From Lethocerus indicus (lineage: Eukaryota > Arthropoda > Insecta > Hemiptera > Belostomatidae), in contig JACDQD010000007.1 in the NCBI GenBank assembly GCA_019843655.1, positions 26,120,365 to 26,184,364 on the forward strand: 64,000 nt of DNA, in the 5' to 3' direction. This document shows, piece by piece, positions 49,700-59,302 of this stretch. The first letter of the stretch is position 1; each line of letters opens with the position of its first letter. The notes under the pieces were generated by a model that saw only the letters and a list, made by a program, of their open reading frames with translations, was not told where the DNA came from and did not search any database. The translations under genes were made by a program, and so were the position numbers.

Positions 49700-49782
49700 A
49701 TTAAAACCGACGGTTGTTTGGTATAACAATGAAAATTCATTCTGACATTATATTAGCGGAAATGTTGAGATATCCCGGATAA
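49700..49782 (+). repeat. Dispersed repeat C, copy 2
   Basis: Shows TTAAAACCGACGGT, TATAACAATGAAAATTCATT, ATATTAGCGGAAATGT and ATCCCGGA, collinear with 27827-27910. Confidence 0.7.
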
Positions 49783-50971
49783 TTAATATTATATTAATTC
49801 TGCGAGAAAATTCCACGTCCGAGGAATTGTCAATTTAATGAACAAAGTAATTATCGGCTGTTCGCCTACTTCAATTGCGCGGTGTAACGTTTGTTGGTCA
49901 TATCGGAACTTGGATACATAAAATCCGAAATGGGAAATTATTCGAAGCGTTATCGTACCAACACAAATTTGAAGTTGTGTCCAGTTTGAAAGGATCTAAA
50001 TTTTAGCTCTGCATTCACTCTGATGCACGCCCAGTATTTTCCCTGGAAGTATAGCATCTTCAAAATCTGATGTCTCCAATTAGACCGTCATCGCAATTAC
50101 AATCGGCTTTCTAAACCATATATTTCTTTTAGCTTTATTAATGCTAAACGCATTCTTCCCAATTAATTTCCCTCTGCTATAAAAAAAAGATAGCGGGCGA
50201 AAAAAACTCCCGTTTTTCTTCCACGATTCACGCACAACCGAATAAGCGGTGCGTGAAAACGCACTGTTGGGGTGCTAACAGGACCGTAGGAATGCGTTAA
50301 TTTTATTTGCGCTCGTGTCCAAACACGCGTGAAAATTGATGCGGGATGAAAAAACATCTGAGTTTTCACCTAGTAGGAAATAATTGACTTTCACTTTACG
50401 TTCAGTTCAGTTAGCGTGATTTTATTCAGGGTACCCGCGTGTTCTAAAAGTTTTAGCACTGCGATACTTTTTGAAGGAAAAGGCCGATGAAGCCGCAAGA
50501 CGCTGCCGACAGGAAATGCTTCATCGACGTCCGAAAGAACGCGACTGAAGAGATGGCGAAAATAGTTTCAAGCCTTACGCCATGGGTCACAAACAAAGTT
50601 TACGCGGCGAATCCCTAAAAAAAATTAATTCACCCCTTAAAGTAGAGTTTCAAGTGAAATCTATCTCTAATCCATATTTCTAGACCCAATTTTCTAGAGC
50701 CCCGCCTTAAAGTAATAATTTATTTAAGGATATAACTTTTGTAGACGATTGAACCCGGCACTTCGTTGCTGACAGTAATCCGCGTGTCTTCCCAAAATGA
50801 AACTAAAATGTCATCCCCTGGAATTCACCCCTGTTCCTTATTTATTGGGCCGTTCAAAATTCACAAGCCTCTTCTCGAGTGTCGCCGTCTTTATTTCGTG
50901 GGAACGATTCTCCTTCGGTTTCTGGCGGTGTGTGAACTTGTGAACCGGGTTCTTGTGTGGCCGAGAGGGAG

Positions 50972-50975
<4 letters not shown>
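49783..50975. other. Non-coding, nothing recognised
   Basis: AT-rich. No gene or element was supported. Confidence 0.55.

Positions 50976-51025
<50 letters not shown>
50976..51025. repeat. (GA)n microsatellite
   Basis: About 24 GA units, nearly perfect. The opposing frames encode Ser-Leu and Arg-Glu runs and are artefacts. Confidence 0.95.
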
Positions 51026-51317
51026 GTAGAGGTGGGCCGATGCTGCGTGGGCGGACCGCATTTCAAAGGCCTGCCCGACAGCCAAGGTCCCGCCGCCGTC
51101 AAAGACCCAACGGGCGAGCACCACGCTCGCGTTCTCAAATATCTTCACGCCAATGTACCTACTGTTCACCGGGGATTCGGATTCAAGGAGAAAAAGAACT
51201 TTTCTGGCCTTAGATTTCACATCGCAGTAATTATACAAAATGTCAAAACCGGTCTAGCTTACCTTATAGGCCAGGGGTCGGCAACCTTTTTCGGCTATAA
51301 TAACCGAAAATATGTAT

Positions 51318-51413
51318 AAGGAAAATATTAAGGAAAATATTAAGGAAAATATTAAGGAAAATATTAAGGAAAATATTAAGGAAAATATTAAGGAAAATAT
51401 TAAGGAAAATATT
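51318..51413. repeat. 12-bp minisatellite, eight exact copies
   Basis: The unit AAGGAAAATATT is repeated eight times without a mismatch, inside the hAT element near its left end and just after the transposase stop. On the plus strand it is open and would encode repeats of Lys-Glu-Asn-Ile. Perfect identity implies recent expansion. Confidence 0.97.
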
Positions 51414-51438
51414 TTTCCTTTTATTCATTCGGTAAAAT

Positions 51439-51990
51439 TCAACGCGGTTTTTGTTCTGGAATATTTTTTGATAATTCTTTTAAGTCCGGTCGTGTTTGGG
51501 ATACTAAGATCCTCAACAAGTTTTGTATATTTTCATCCGTCAACCTCGTTCTATATTTTGATTTTATAAAATTCATTCTCGAAAATGTTTGTTCGCATAA
51601 ATAGGTTCTTGAAAAAATACATATCGTTGATTTTGCAAAATTTTTTAAATTGGGAAATTTGTTTTCTGGTAGAGTTGAATAAAATGCGATTAAATTATTT
51701 TTATATACATTGTTAGATTGCAAATCAATTAACTCTAGTTGTAAATTGTCTGGCGCTTTTACAATATCAAATTTTAAAGGATTTTAAAATATTAATATGT
51801 CCGTTTCTTTTGCATAAAATTGTTGAAAACGATGACGAAAATTGTCATCCAGTACTTTTAGTGACTCGTTAACAACATTTGAAGGACACTGTTTGTCGTT
51901 TTTGGTTAAAAACGATTGCAAAGTAGGAAAATGACAATAATTATTCTTTTCGAGTTGAGAAATAAAACTTGCGCAATAAAGTAGGTTTCC
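51439..51990 (-). pseudogene. hAT transposase C-terminal remnant
   Basis: The minus strand reads LYCASFISQLEKNNYCHFPT, then a basic/charged helix region to an in-frame stop near 51784, then FDIVKAPDNLQLELIDLQSN and on to FSRTYLCEQTFSRMNFIKSK and RTRLTDENIQNLLRI. The last part is the hAT C-terminal dimerisation domain, with the diagnostic Cys-Glu-x-x-Phe-Ser-x-Met-Asn and Arg-Leu-Thr. The whole order matches the end of hAT transposases related to the vertebrate EPM2AIP1/GTF2IRD2/ZBED5-type proteins. The BED finger and the first catalytic residues are absent because the 5' part is deleted. One stop breaks the remaining frame, so it is not functional. Confidence 0.92.
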
Positions 51991-52163
51991 CCGCTATGCT
52001 TCTGTTAGCGCACATTTTTGTCACGGGCCACATTTCTACACGCTCACGCTCCAAGTTTGTTGATTTTTCCTAAAATATATTGGCGCTTTGGCGGGCCACG
52101 CAAAAAGTTGCAAAGGGCTGTTATAGGCAAAAAAATAAGTCACTGCACCCCTTCTTCAACTTC

Positions 52164-52810
52164 CGAATATCTAATCCGAAAATGTAATTACATGACCAAA
52201 AATACCGAGTTCATTATGAAGTTATTAAAATTTTAAAAAACTCGCTCTCAAATATATTTAATTGGAATATGCTCGCCACGGTTTCGTATATAGAACATAA
52301 CGTAAAGTGAAAATACCGGGGACATTCGTGTACTCAAAAACTGTTTTAAATTAAGTTATAATATTTATGATATGTGTATCTGCCATCTTCAGTATTAGAA
52401 ATACCATTCCATTTATGTATCGCAGTCGAACCACTTGGCTTATGTTTGTACCGTTTTTTATTCAAGAAGCGATCTCAGTTAGCGATTTTAAACAGCTGCA
52501 AGCAACGAAGCTGTGTCCGTTTGAGAAACCATTATTTGGGTCATGGTTGTGTCTTGCCCACACACAGAGCGTTGTCATGTGTGTTGTGACGGAGTGAAAA
52601 CTTTCCGAAATATTTAATAATGCGAATCCGGTTGACACTTTTTTGGGATTCCCTCAAGAAGAAGAGGATCGTTCTAAGTGGGCCTTGTGCTGCCTTAGCG
52701 AAAGCTGACATTTTGGCCCCCAATAGACATCTATTCTAATCTGACTCACACTTAGAAAACGGATTAACAAAATCCGAAGACAAACATAACCCCCAATAAC
52801 AATAACAGAA
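52164..52810. other. Non-coding, nothing recognised
   Basis: Short frames only. No gene or element was supported. Confidence 0.55.
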
Positions 52811-53010
52811 CACATATATATAAACGACTGACAAACATTACAGTACATGTGAAAGTGAGAGTGCAGTGAGGATGCTCAAAAAACATCCAAAGTGCTAACA
52901 ATGACTAACACCGCTACTGAAGATGGCGAGCAGCCGAAACCGGTCTAGCAAAAGACCAAACCAGCGAGAGGAGACAGAAACATCACGAACCTAAAGTATG
53001 ACCAAATTAC
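52811..53010 (+). repeat. Hammerhead-bearing repeat unit, best single copy
   Basis: Collinear with each arm and the spacer of the inverted structure at 58909-59302. Block order is CACATATATATA, ACAGTACATGTGAAAGTGAG, GTGCAGTGAGGATGC, AACATCCAAAGTGC, ACACCGCTACTGAAGATGGC and so on to GCGAGAGGAGACAGAAAC. This makes it one unit of about 200 bp. A family B copy lies about 140 bp downstream. Penelope-like retroelements carry hammerhead motifs in their terminal repeats and are the likeliest relatives. No reverse transcriptase was found nearby. Confidence 0.75.
52913..52949 (+). ncRNA. Hammerhead-ribozyme-like motif
   Basis: Outer arm GCTA (52913-52916) pairs with TAGC (52946-52949). Between them are CTGAAGA (the CUGANGA core), a stem GGC-GAGCA-GCC with one extra T, then GAAACCGGTC. 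The last part supplies the GAAA core, a three-pair loopless stem ACC/GGT and the C at the cleavage position. All invariant core bases are present. Very short loopless stem III hammerheads, known from Penelope-like elements, work only as dimers. The bulged T where the core expects a G-C pair is a weakness, so activity is uncertain. Confidence 0.5.
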
Positions 53011-53149
53011 GTTGCAAACGCAGTCATCCAATTATAGACGCGCTTTCACCAGGTTGTATTATATAAAAAGGTTTTACGGGAAGATCTCCGCGTGTCCCAG
53101 ACTGCAGGCTGACGACGAACAAATCAGATCAGAATTTAAGGTTGAACAA

Positions 53150-53215
53150 CCGGTCATCAGGCATTATTGGGTGGTAAACTTTCACAAATGACACCCAGAA
53201 AAGTGAATCAGTTTA
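53150..53215 (-). repeat. Dispersed repeat family B, diverged copy
   Basis: The plus strand shows CCGGTCATCAGGCATTATTG, AACTTTCACAAATGACACC and CAGAAAAGTGAAT. This is collinear with the reverse-strand copies at 16835 and 40701 but more diverged. Similar tail blocks recur at 46700-46740 and 56110-56150. Confidence 0.55.
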
Positions 53216-54837
53216 AAAAGAGAAACAACAGAGTGTTCCGTGCAGACCGGTTGCGTACTGACTGTGCTCTGGTGGTTCTAGTCACGCAGCCCTCTCGAGT
53301 GACTAAGTCTTTGACTCAGACATATACGGGGGGCGCGTACCGGTCCTCCCACCGCTGAAGAAGTTTTTACGGTTTTACGGTAAGCCACGTCGGCTGAGTA
53401 ACGCCGTGAGTGAATCACCCCCCTTCGGTAGATAGTCCGGAGATAGTCCGGTCGTGAATTATGGCTTCCCGCCACAAACAGGAGGCGCCAACGCCGCCTT
53501 AATACACTTCTAATCGACTTCTATATCCCTCCACGAAACAAACGCAATTGGAAGAGGATTGTTATGGAGAAGATCCGAATTTGATTTCAAAATTAAAGAT
53601 TCCGAAAGAAGAATGCATGAGTGAAGATTTCTGCGGATGTTGTGGGAAGAATATCGGTTGGCAGGGGGTTGTCCCCCAGTTGTTCCGGGATTTTTCCTGT
53701 ATTCGGAAACCTCCTGAGCGGTGATCTCGATCACCACTAGATCCAGGAGGCGATACAAACTTCCACGACCTCCGTGTCCTCTGTCGGTTTGGAATAGCGT
53801 AATTTTGCAATCATCCACCTCCGCTGGATTTACCTCCAGAAATTTTAGGTATCATTCTTTTAGCCACTCTCTGGGCTAAACCCAGATATTTTTCATGTGG
53901 AGCATATTATTGTCCTCTTCTGCCGGCAAACGACCCGTCTCCATTTCATATTTCCAATTTGAATGTGATATTTAGCCTCTGAATTGTTTGCGAAATTTTT
54001 TTAAAGTAAAATCCCCCTACAACAAGCCAGTTGCGACGCAGTTTTGATGCATGTCTTGTACATGTGGACATCGAGTACGCGGCCTTCGAGATCGTGGATC
54101 GGTCGACGCCAAATGATTCCCACACCCAACGAAGGAGAAATGTTTGTTATAATTGTCGGCAATTTTATAAACAAAAAAAGAAGAGAAGAATCGTTTTCAC
54201 GATAAGTATTAAATCCCCGTTAGATTAGGGGAATATGGAATTCCCAGTATCGTTATCATAGATTGTTGTTCTAGCTTGTATCTTCGCAAAAGCTCTGCGG
54301 ATGATAAATGATTATTGTTGTCATCTTCCTCCAAGATTAAAAGAGACTTGACTGTTGTTCCTCGCTTTCGGAAGTCTTAATAGAAGAGTGGTACTTGGTG
54401 GGCTTGATGGCCGGTGGGGAGGGACTTAATTGGATTCACGTCTGCCCCAAGCCGAGAACTCGCCCTGCAATATGTTGTGGATAAAAGCGACGCAGTCATT
54501 GCACGGTCAAAAAACCTCTAAGTTTATTAGAACGAATTAAATTTCGCGCGTAATTAAACCGGAGAGAGAGATTAAAGGCTCGCTTGCAATAATAAGCGTG
54601 TAAGTGGGCGTGAGATAGCAGGTTGGAGTCCTGTAGTCTTGTTTTTTAATCCAATTCCAAAGTGGAAAGTTACGTAGCGAATTTCTGGATAATGAATTAT
54701 TTGAAAAGTTTATAAACATCATCATGGAATTCAGTTCGCAACTAATAGTAATGGAAATTGATTCATTAAATGTAGGGAGCTCGATAATTCAACTCGTTAG
54801 TCGTTAGATTTCAGATCGGTAGTTTATTCCCGAACAA
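53216..54837. other. Non-coding, nothing recognised
   Basis: Contains a tandem duplication of AGATAGTCCGG at 53431-53452. The frames at 53510-53818 on the minus strand have no recognisable content. Confidence 0.5.
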
Positions 54838-54862
54838 TTGATATTTAATTTAAATTTCTGCA

Positions 54863-55230
54863 GGTTGTCTATTGCTGGGTTGAATCGATGCGTCAAACAC
54901 ACACACGTACTTCCTCGATCGGAGATTTGGCACCTCTCCCTCCGGGTCTCGTTCCAAGTAGTTGTTGTTGGAAGGCTGAGATCGATATTCGATGAATTCC
55001 AATTAGGTCAGGACTTTGTAACTATAATAAAGCCCGAACGCCGTCCGAATGCGGAAGAAGGTTTTTTTTTTATTTTCGCGATTTCGACGGTTGTTCCTAG
55101 GACGGACTTCGTTCAGAAGAAAGGAGAATCTTCTTCAGGATTTCGCAGGGTTTCGCGACAGGCAGATGCCTGTCCCGCCTGCATCCCTTTGCTGCTGTCT
55201 AACTGCGTGTCTGCCGAACGGCGTGGGTGA
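54863..55230 (+). CDS. Possible exon after a CAG acceptor, unknown
   Basis: TTTAAATTTCTGCAG ends near 54863. The frame that continues is open for about 120 codons to a stop at 55228-55230. It reads LSIAGLNRCVKHTHV, later SIFDEFQLGQDFVTIIKPER, and ends in a Cys-rich tail. The pyrimidine tract is mediocre, and the length is within what chance gives in a window this size. No family was recognised. An RFX-type palindrome lies 19 bp after the stop. Confidence 0.2.
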
Positions 55231-55248
55231 ACACGATGCATTTACATA

Positions 55249-55270
55249 ACCTGTTGCCATGGCAACAGGT
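55249..55270. promoter_or_regulatory. Perfect palindrome with ideal RFX/X-box site
   Basis: The 22 bases form a perfect inverted repeat. The central GTTGCCATGGCAAC (55253-55266) is the symmetric consensus for RFX transcription factors (X-box), which bind such sites as dimers and in animals control cilia and neuronal genes. That role is established for the motif, not for this locus. No promoter or first exon was identified nearby. Confidence 0.6.
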
Positions 55271-58200
55271 CCGGCCTTCGCCATTCTTCCACTTCACACA
55301 GATCTTCTTACTTGCCTTAAGACTTCACGGTACCTCCTTTTGGTGTCTCAAACATGAACGTTATATTAAAGACTGTGACTTAAATGTAACGAATTATTAT
55401 TCGTGAATTCGTTGTTGAGGAGTCTAGTTTTTACTAGAACTAGGACCAGTGGGTATACTAAGTCAGTATTGCTAACGAGTTATATTATAGGTAACTTCAA
55501 TAATATAACTCTATAATAGTTATAGGCGACTGTAATGTTTACAGCTGTAGCTGACTACATATGTAACTAATGGGCAGGATTATAACCGCCGGCACCATCA
55601 AAGTTAGATTCCGGGGAGTGAAATCAACACAGTCGAATAAGCACGTATAAGGGGGACCCAATCAATTAACAATCCAGCCAATGACTTCGGACAATCGTTT
55701 CCAGATGTTTTAGAATTTTTGGGCTCGGCACAATGATCAGGATCAAATGGGAGGAGGGGGGATGTGTGGGTCACATGGATCACATGAAGGGAGTGAGCGA
55801 TCACGTAGATTCTGCTAATAACCCCACGGGCCGGTCGCGTTCGTGACAATGCCCGCTAATTCAGCGACGGGCCCCGGACTTTGAATTGCTAATTTCGCCG
55901 CCACTCCCTCTCATAATTTAAATCGATTCACGTTTCCACAGCCTGAAATGCCGACCCTGATTGCCCTACAGGACGAGGGACGCCCGAACACGGGAAAAAT
56001 TGTTTTTCTCCCCTTCAACAGTGATAGGGGGCGCTATACCTGAAAACCGGGGAATAGTATGCCTGTCGAAGATTCAATCGTTGTAGAGCAATCAATTAGT
56101 TCAGAATTTAAGATTAATGCAACACTTTCAACAATGCCGCCCAGAAAGATTCCGTCCGAATATAGGCGAACATTCGACCAACTTCATTCGTTCATTTCGA
56201 ATAAGTTCGAGTAATAATAATGTTCGAACCAATTGATTACAAAAACTGATTGGGAATTCTTATTTATCAGCACTCCTCACTACCAAAGTCGAAATCGATA
56301 TAGAACAAATGGATAATTTATACCGACGTATAAAAAACCCTTCTAGTTTCAGTTACAAAAAAAATTAACTTAATCATTTATAATCATTGTTTAATATTAG
56401 TTCCTGTCTTTATTAAAGTATAGTAGTGAAGAAACATGCGAAATGTACATTTCACAAAATTATGCAGTTCATTAGAAAAGTAATTAAGCATCATTTCATC
56501 TTAACTAAAGATAATATCACCAGCCTATATTTTAGCCTGTATTGTTTAATGAAATTGTCTATTCTCCACAATTAATGTTAGTACACCCAACAATGCTATT
56601 CGACGCAAGGAAGTCTGGAATAAAGTTTTCGAATCGTTCGAATCCGTTGAATATTTTAGACGACAAAACGGTTGTCTGCGATCGTTTGTTATATAGAAGC
56701 CCGCGACCTAACATATGTTACACATTTGCCGCGACAGCCCCACAAAAACGTCGCTCGCCTTCTGGCCCCTCTTCTTCATCCCTCTTCGCGACCTCCCACA
56801 TTTGGTCCGTCTTCATTGCTGGAGCGGTGAGGGGGAAAATCCAAATTTCATCGTGAATCCCCCCTGTATCGGTACGGCGATTAACAAATGAATCGTAATG
56901 TATCCACAGTTGATGTCCCATAAATGGTAAAAGCTTCCAAAAAAACGTCCATATCAGCTTTGATTTAATGACATTTTGTGGTACCACATCCGACCACACA
57001 TATAGAGATTTTGAGACAATATTTCTATGAATCTGTTAGTTTAAGACCACGATTAAACAGGACAGAATTGTTGTATAGCTTATTTTACAAGCAGAATTAT
57101 GTTTGAGATGCGTGAATGTTTTTTTCGATATTACCAACTCGAATGATTGAGAGACTAAAATGGTCTGGAAATGTCCATCTGAGGTGTTCCACAAATTTTT
57201 GTAACGTTACAAGTTTCCGTCCACATCTGGAAATTACGCTATATAACAATTCTATTTGCGCTCAGGCTAACGCGATTCTGGCATCTAGTGGATACCGAGA
57301 GGCCGTTTAGACGATGGGAAGGACCGAATAGTGGGAACCGAAGTGATGACATTCTCTAGTGTCCCCGAGTGATACCACTCTGATCACTCCAAGTGGTAAA
57401 CAAGTGCAATACTTAGGACGGCTTGTTGCAAGACTGGATTTGAAAAAAAAAAAACGATAACAGTTATTTCCCATTGAGGAAGCGAGGGCCCTTGTTTCCT
57501 CTGCGAATGAATCTGCGTGCAGTACCGACGACGCCTGCTTATCTGAGGTATAAACAACTGGGTGGCAGGAGCGGGGCAGCGCCGAGACGCCTCAGCATTA
57601 AATATAGGCCCGAAGACAATAGGCCCGCACTGTATTTTAGATAAGAACACTAGGCCCTGATAAGGGCGCTCTATTCTCCCCCATCCCCGGTCCCTGCTAC
57701 ACTTAGCTGACTCCGCTGATGATCCAACTTCACACTGCCTACTTCAGAACGTCGTACTATCAAACAGCGTGAGGATGATTTTTTTCTTCAATAATAAATT
57801 CAATGATATATACAAAAAAAAATTGAGCAGTACGCATTTATTTCAATATTACTATACCTGCGACACTATTTACTGGTGACAAGTTGAGAGATGATATTCC
57901 CACTTTTTTCTCAAAAATTACCAAAATCGAAATTTTCTTGATTGTACATTTCCTTTGAAGTATTTATATTTTTAATTCGCTCTAGAAATGTTACCTCGGC
58001 CGCGTTATATATCGAGTCGATTCTAAATTGTGGGTGTCTGCAGGAAAAGAACTCCATCTCACTCGTCGCTCTCCTTTTCCCAATTATTGACTCTCTCCCA
58101 TTGACGGTGGATTTTATATATATATATTTAATAGATATGAAACTTAGTGCGTTCTACTAGCCTATATAGGATTTAGATCGGGCTGCAATAGATGATCGAC

Positions 58201-58350
58201 CTCAAATTGCTGGTTTGACTGCGGTGTATAGAATTGTGTGTATGAAACTGAGACCAACCGTTATGTGCATCTTCCAAAGAAAAATTTCTAAATCAGTACT
58301 ATTATCTATTAGCCTTCGTTTATAAATTCAATCAAGTAAAATTTAAATCT
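55271..58350. other. Non-coding, nothing recognised
   Basis: About 3 kb. On the minus strand CCCCGGTTTTCAG/GTATAG near 56041 resembles an acceptor fused to a donor. Positions 56110-56150 show a faint family B tail. Frames at 56542-56856 and 57116-57310 have no recognisable content. Confidence 0.5.
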
Positions 58351-58367
58351 ACTCCTTTCAGGTATGA
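58351..58367 (+). promoter_or_regulatory. Candidate recursive-splicing (ratchet) site
   Basis: AATCTACTCCTTTCAG ends at 58361 and is followed directly by GTATGA, an acceptor fused to a donor. As an exon the frame GTA TGA would stop at once, so reuse as a donor is the simpler reading if the site is used. Confidence 0.4.
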
Positions 58368-58908
58368 TTAGGGTATTCACTGAACGAAAACGCGAATAGT
58401 GAATTAGAATCATCTCAACTTCCATAAGTCTACGGAAATTATTGGATGAAATAGGCGAAACCCAATACAAATAACTTCATTAACATAATTTGGAGGATTT
58501 TTTTTTAAATTTAATTTTCAGTAGTAGTATTCAACGCCTCATAATCTATACGGTATGACGTACCCCAGGGAATACCGAGAATACACCGTGCGACCTACCC
58601 GGCTGGTAAGGGCAAACGATTAAGGATGTATCGCACGCGACTATCGGGTGTTGTCGAAAACAATAAAAGAGTCGAAAAAGAGCGCTATTCGGGCGACACA
58701 TTCTGCAGGCGAGTTGTATTCTGCTGTTGGCTGCCAGAAGTGCTTATGTCATTTTTTGGACGGGGTTCAGAGGGCGGCGGGCACAATGCCACCGGGCATG
58801 AATTACTTGAGTTTCGTGAGGGCACAATCTGAATTCTCCAGGGCCGTGAAATATTTCCAGCCGCCGTCGAAAATGTCGAAGCGCGTCCGGTTATAAAATA
58901 TTATTTTT
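58368..58908. other. Non-coding, nothing recognised
   Basis: Short overlapping frames at 58626-58896 have no recognisable content. Confidence 0.5.
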
Positions 58909-58999
58909 TCAGTTTAACATGCCTGTTTTGTGGTCTGCGAGGGGTTGGAATATCGTAGAGTTTGTGTGTTTCTGTCTCCTCTCGCTGGTTTGGTCTTTT

Positions 59000-59036
59000 G
59001 CTAGACCGGTTTCGGCTGCTCGCCATCTTCAGTAGC
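59000..59036 (-). ncRNA. Hammerhead-like motif, left arm
   Basis: The minus strand is base-for-base identical to the copy at 52913-52949: GCTA, CTGAAGA, TGGCGAGCAGCC, GAAACCGGTC, TAGC. Core bases and the outer GCTA/TAGC pairing are intact. The same caveat about the central stem applies. Confidence 0.5.
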
Positions 59037-59170
59037 GGTGTTGGTCACTTTTGGCACTTTGGATGTTTTTCGGGCATCCTCACTGCACTGTCACTGTCAC
59101 TTGTACTGTGGCGGTTGTCTGTTTGTCGTGTGTATATATCGTGAGGATGGTGCCAGAAGTGACCAACACC

Positions 59171-59207
59171 GCTACTGAAGATGGCGAGCAGCCGAAACCG
59201 GTCTAAC
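59171..59207 (+). ncRNA. Hammerhead-like motif, right arm
   Basis: Same as the left-arm copy except that the 3' outer arm reads TAAC, breaking one pair of the GCTA/TAGC stem. It is therefore probably weaker than the left-arm copy. Confidence 0.45.
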
Positions 59208-59302
59208 AAAAGACCAAACCGACGAGAGGAGACAGAAACACACGAAATCTACGGTATTCAAACCCCTCGCAGACCAGAAAACCGGTGTGTTAAACTAATT
59301 AT

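Larger units (their letters stand above)
51264..52128 (-). mobile_element. Non-autonomous hAT element with 8-bp duplication
   Basis: The element spans 51272-52120. TTATAGGC occurs immediately outside both ends (51264-51271 and 52121-52128), the 8-bp duplication typical of hAT transposons. The left end starts CAGGGGTCGGCAACCTTTTT. The right end, reverse-complemented, starts CAGCCCTTTGCAACTTTTTG. These are imperfect inverted repeats of the CAGGGGTCGGCAA type common in animal hAT families. Subterminal GGGCCAC motifs at 52025 and 52093 also fit. At 849 bp it is far shorter than an autonomous copy. The minus strand carries the 3' end of a transposase. An unfilled relative of the insertion site is at 47411-47476. 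Confidence 0.92.
58909..59302. mobile_element. Foldback element with two inverted hammerhead-like units
   Basis: The arms, about 58909-59056 and 59148-59302, are reverse complements over roughly 150 bp with few differences (TTGGTCTTTTGCTAGACC against TTGGTCTTTTGTTAGACC on the reversed arm). They are separated by about 90 bp. The reversed left arm plus spacer is collinear with the single unit at 52811-53010, so this is that unit followed by an inverted partial copy. Penelope-like elements are known for terminal repeats in inverted as well as direct orientation. A plain foldback MITE is the alternative. Target duplications were not identified. Confidence 0.75.

Noticed and set aside
50854..51319. 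Several overlapping frames around the GA tract at 50976-51025
   Set aside because: Arg-Glu and Ser-Leu runs from the microsatellite; no splice or start context and no domain.
51312..51569. Plus-strand frame with Lys-Glu-Asn-Ile repeats
   Set aside because: Its start is the 12-bp minisatellite and the rest is antisense to the hAT transposase remnant.
56030..56060. Minus-strand CCCCGGTTTTCAG/GTATAG as a ratchet site
   Set aside because: The pyrimidine tract is short and interrupted by GG, and there is no other minus-strand intron evidence nearby.
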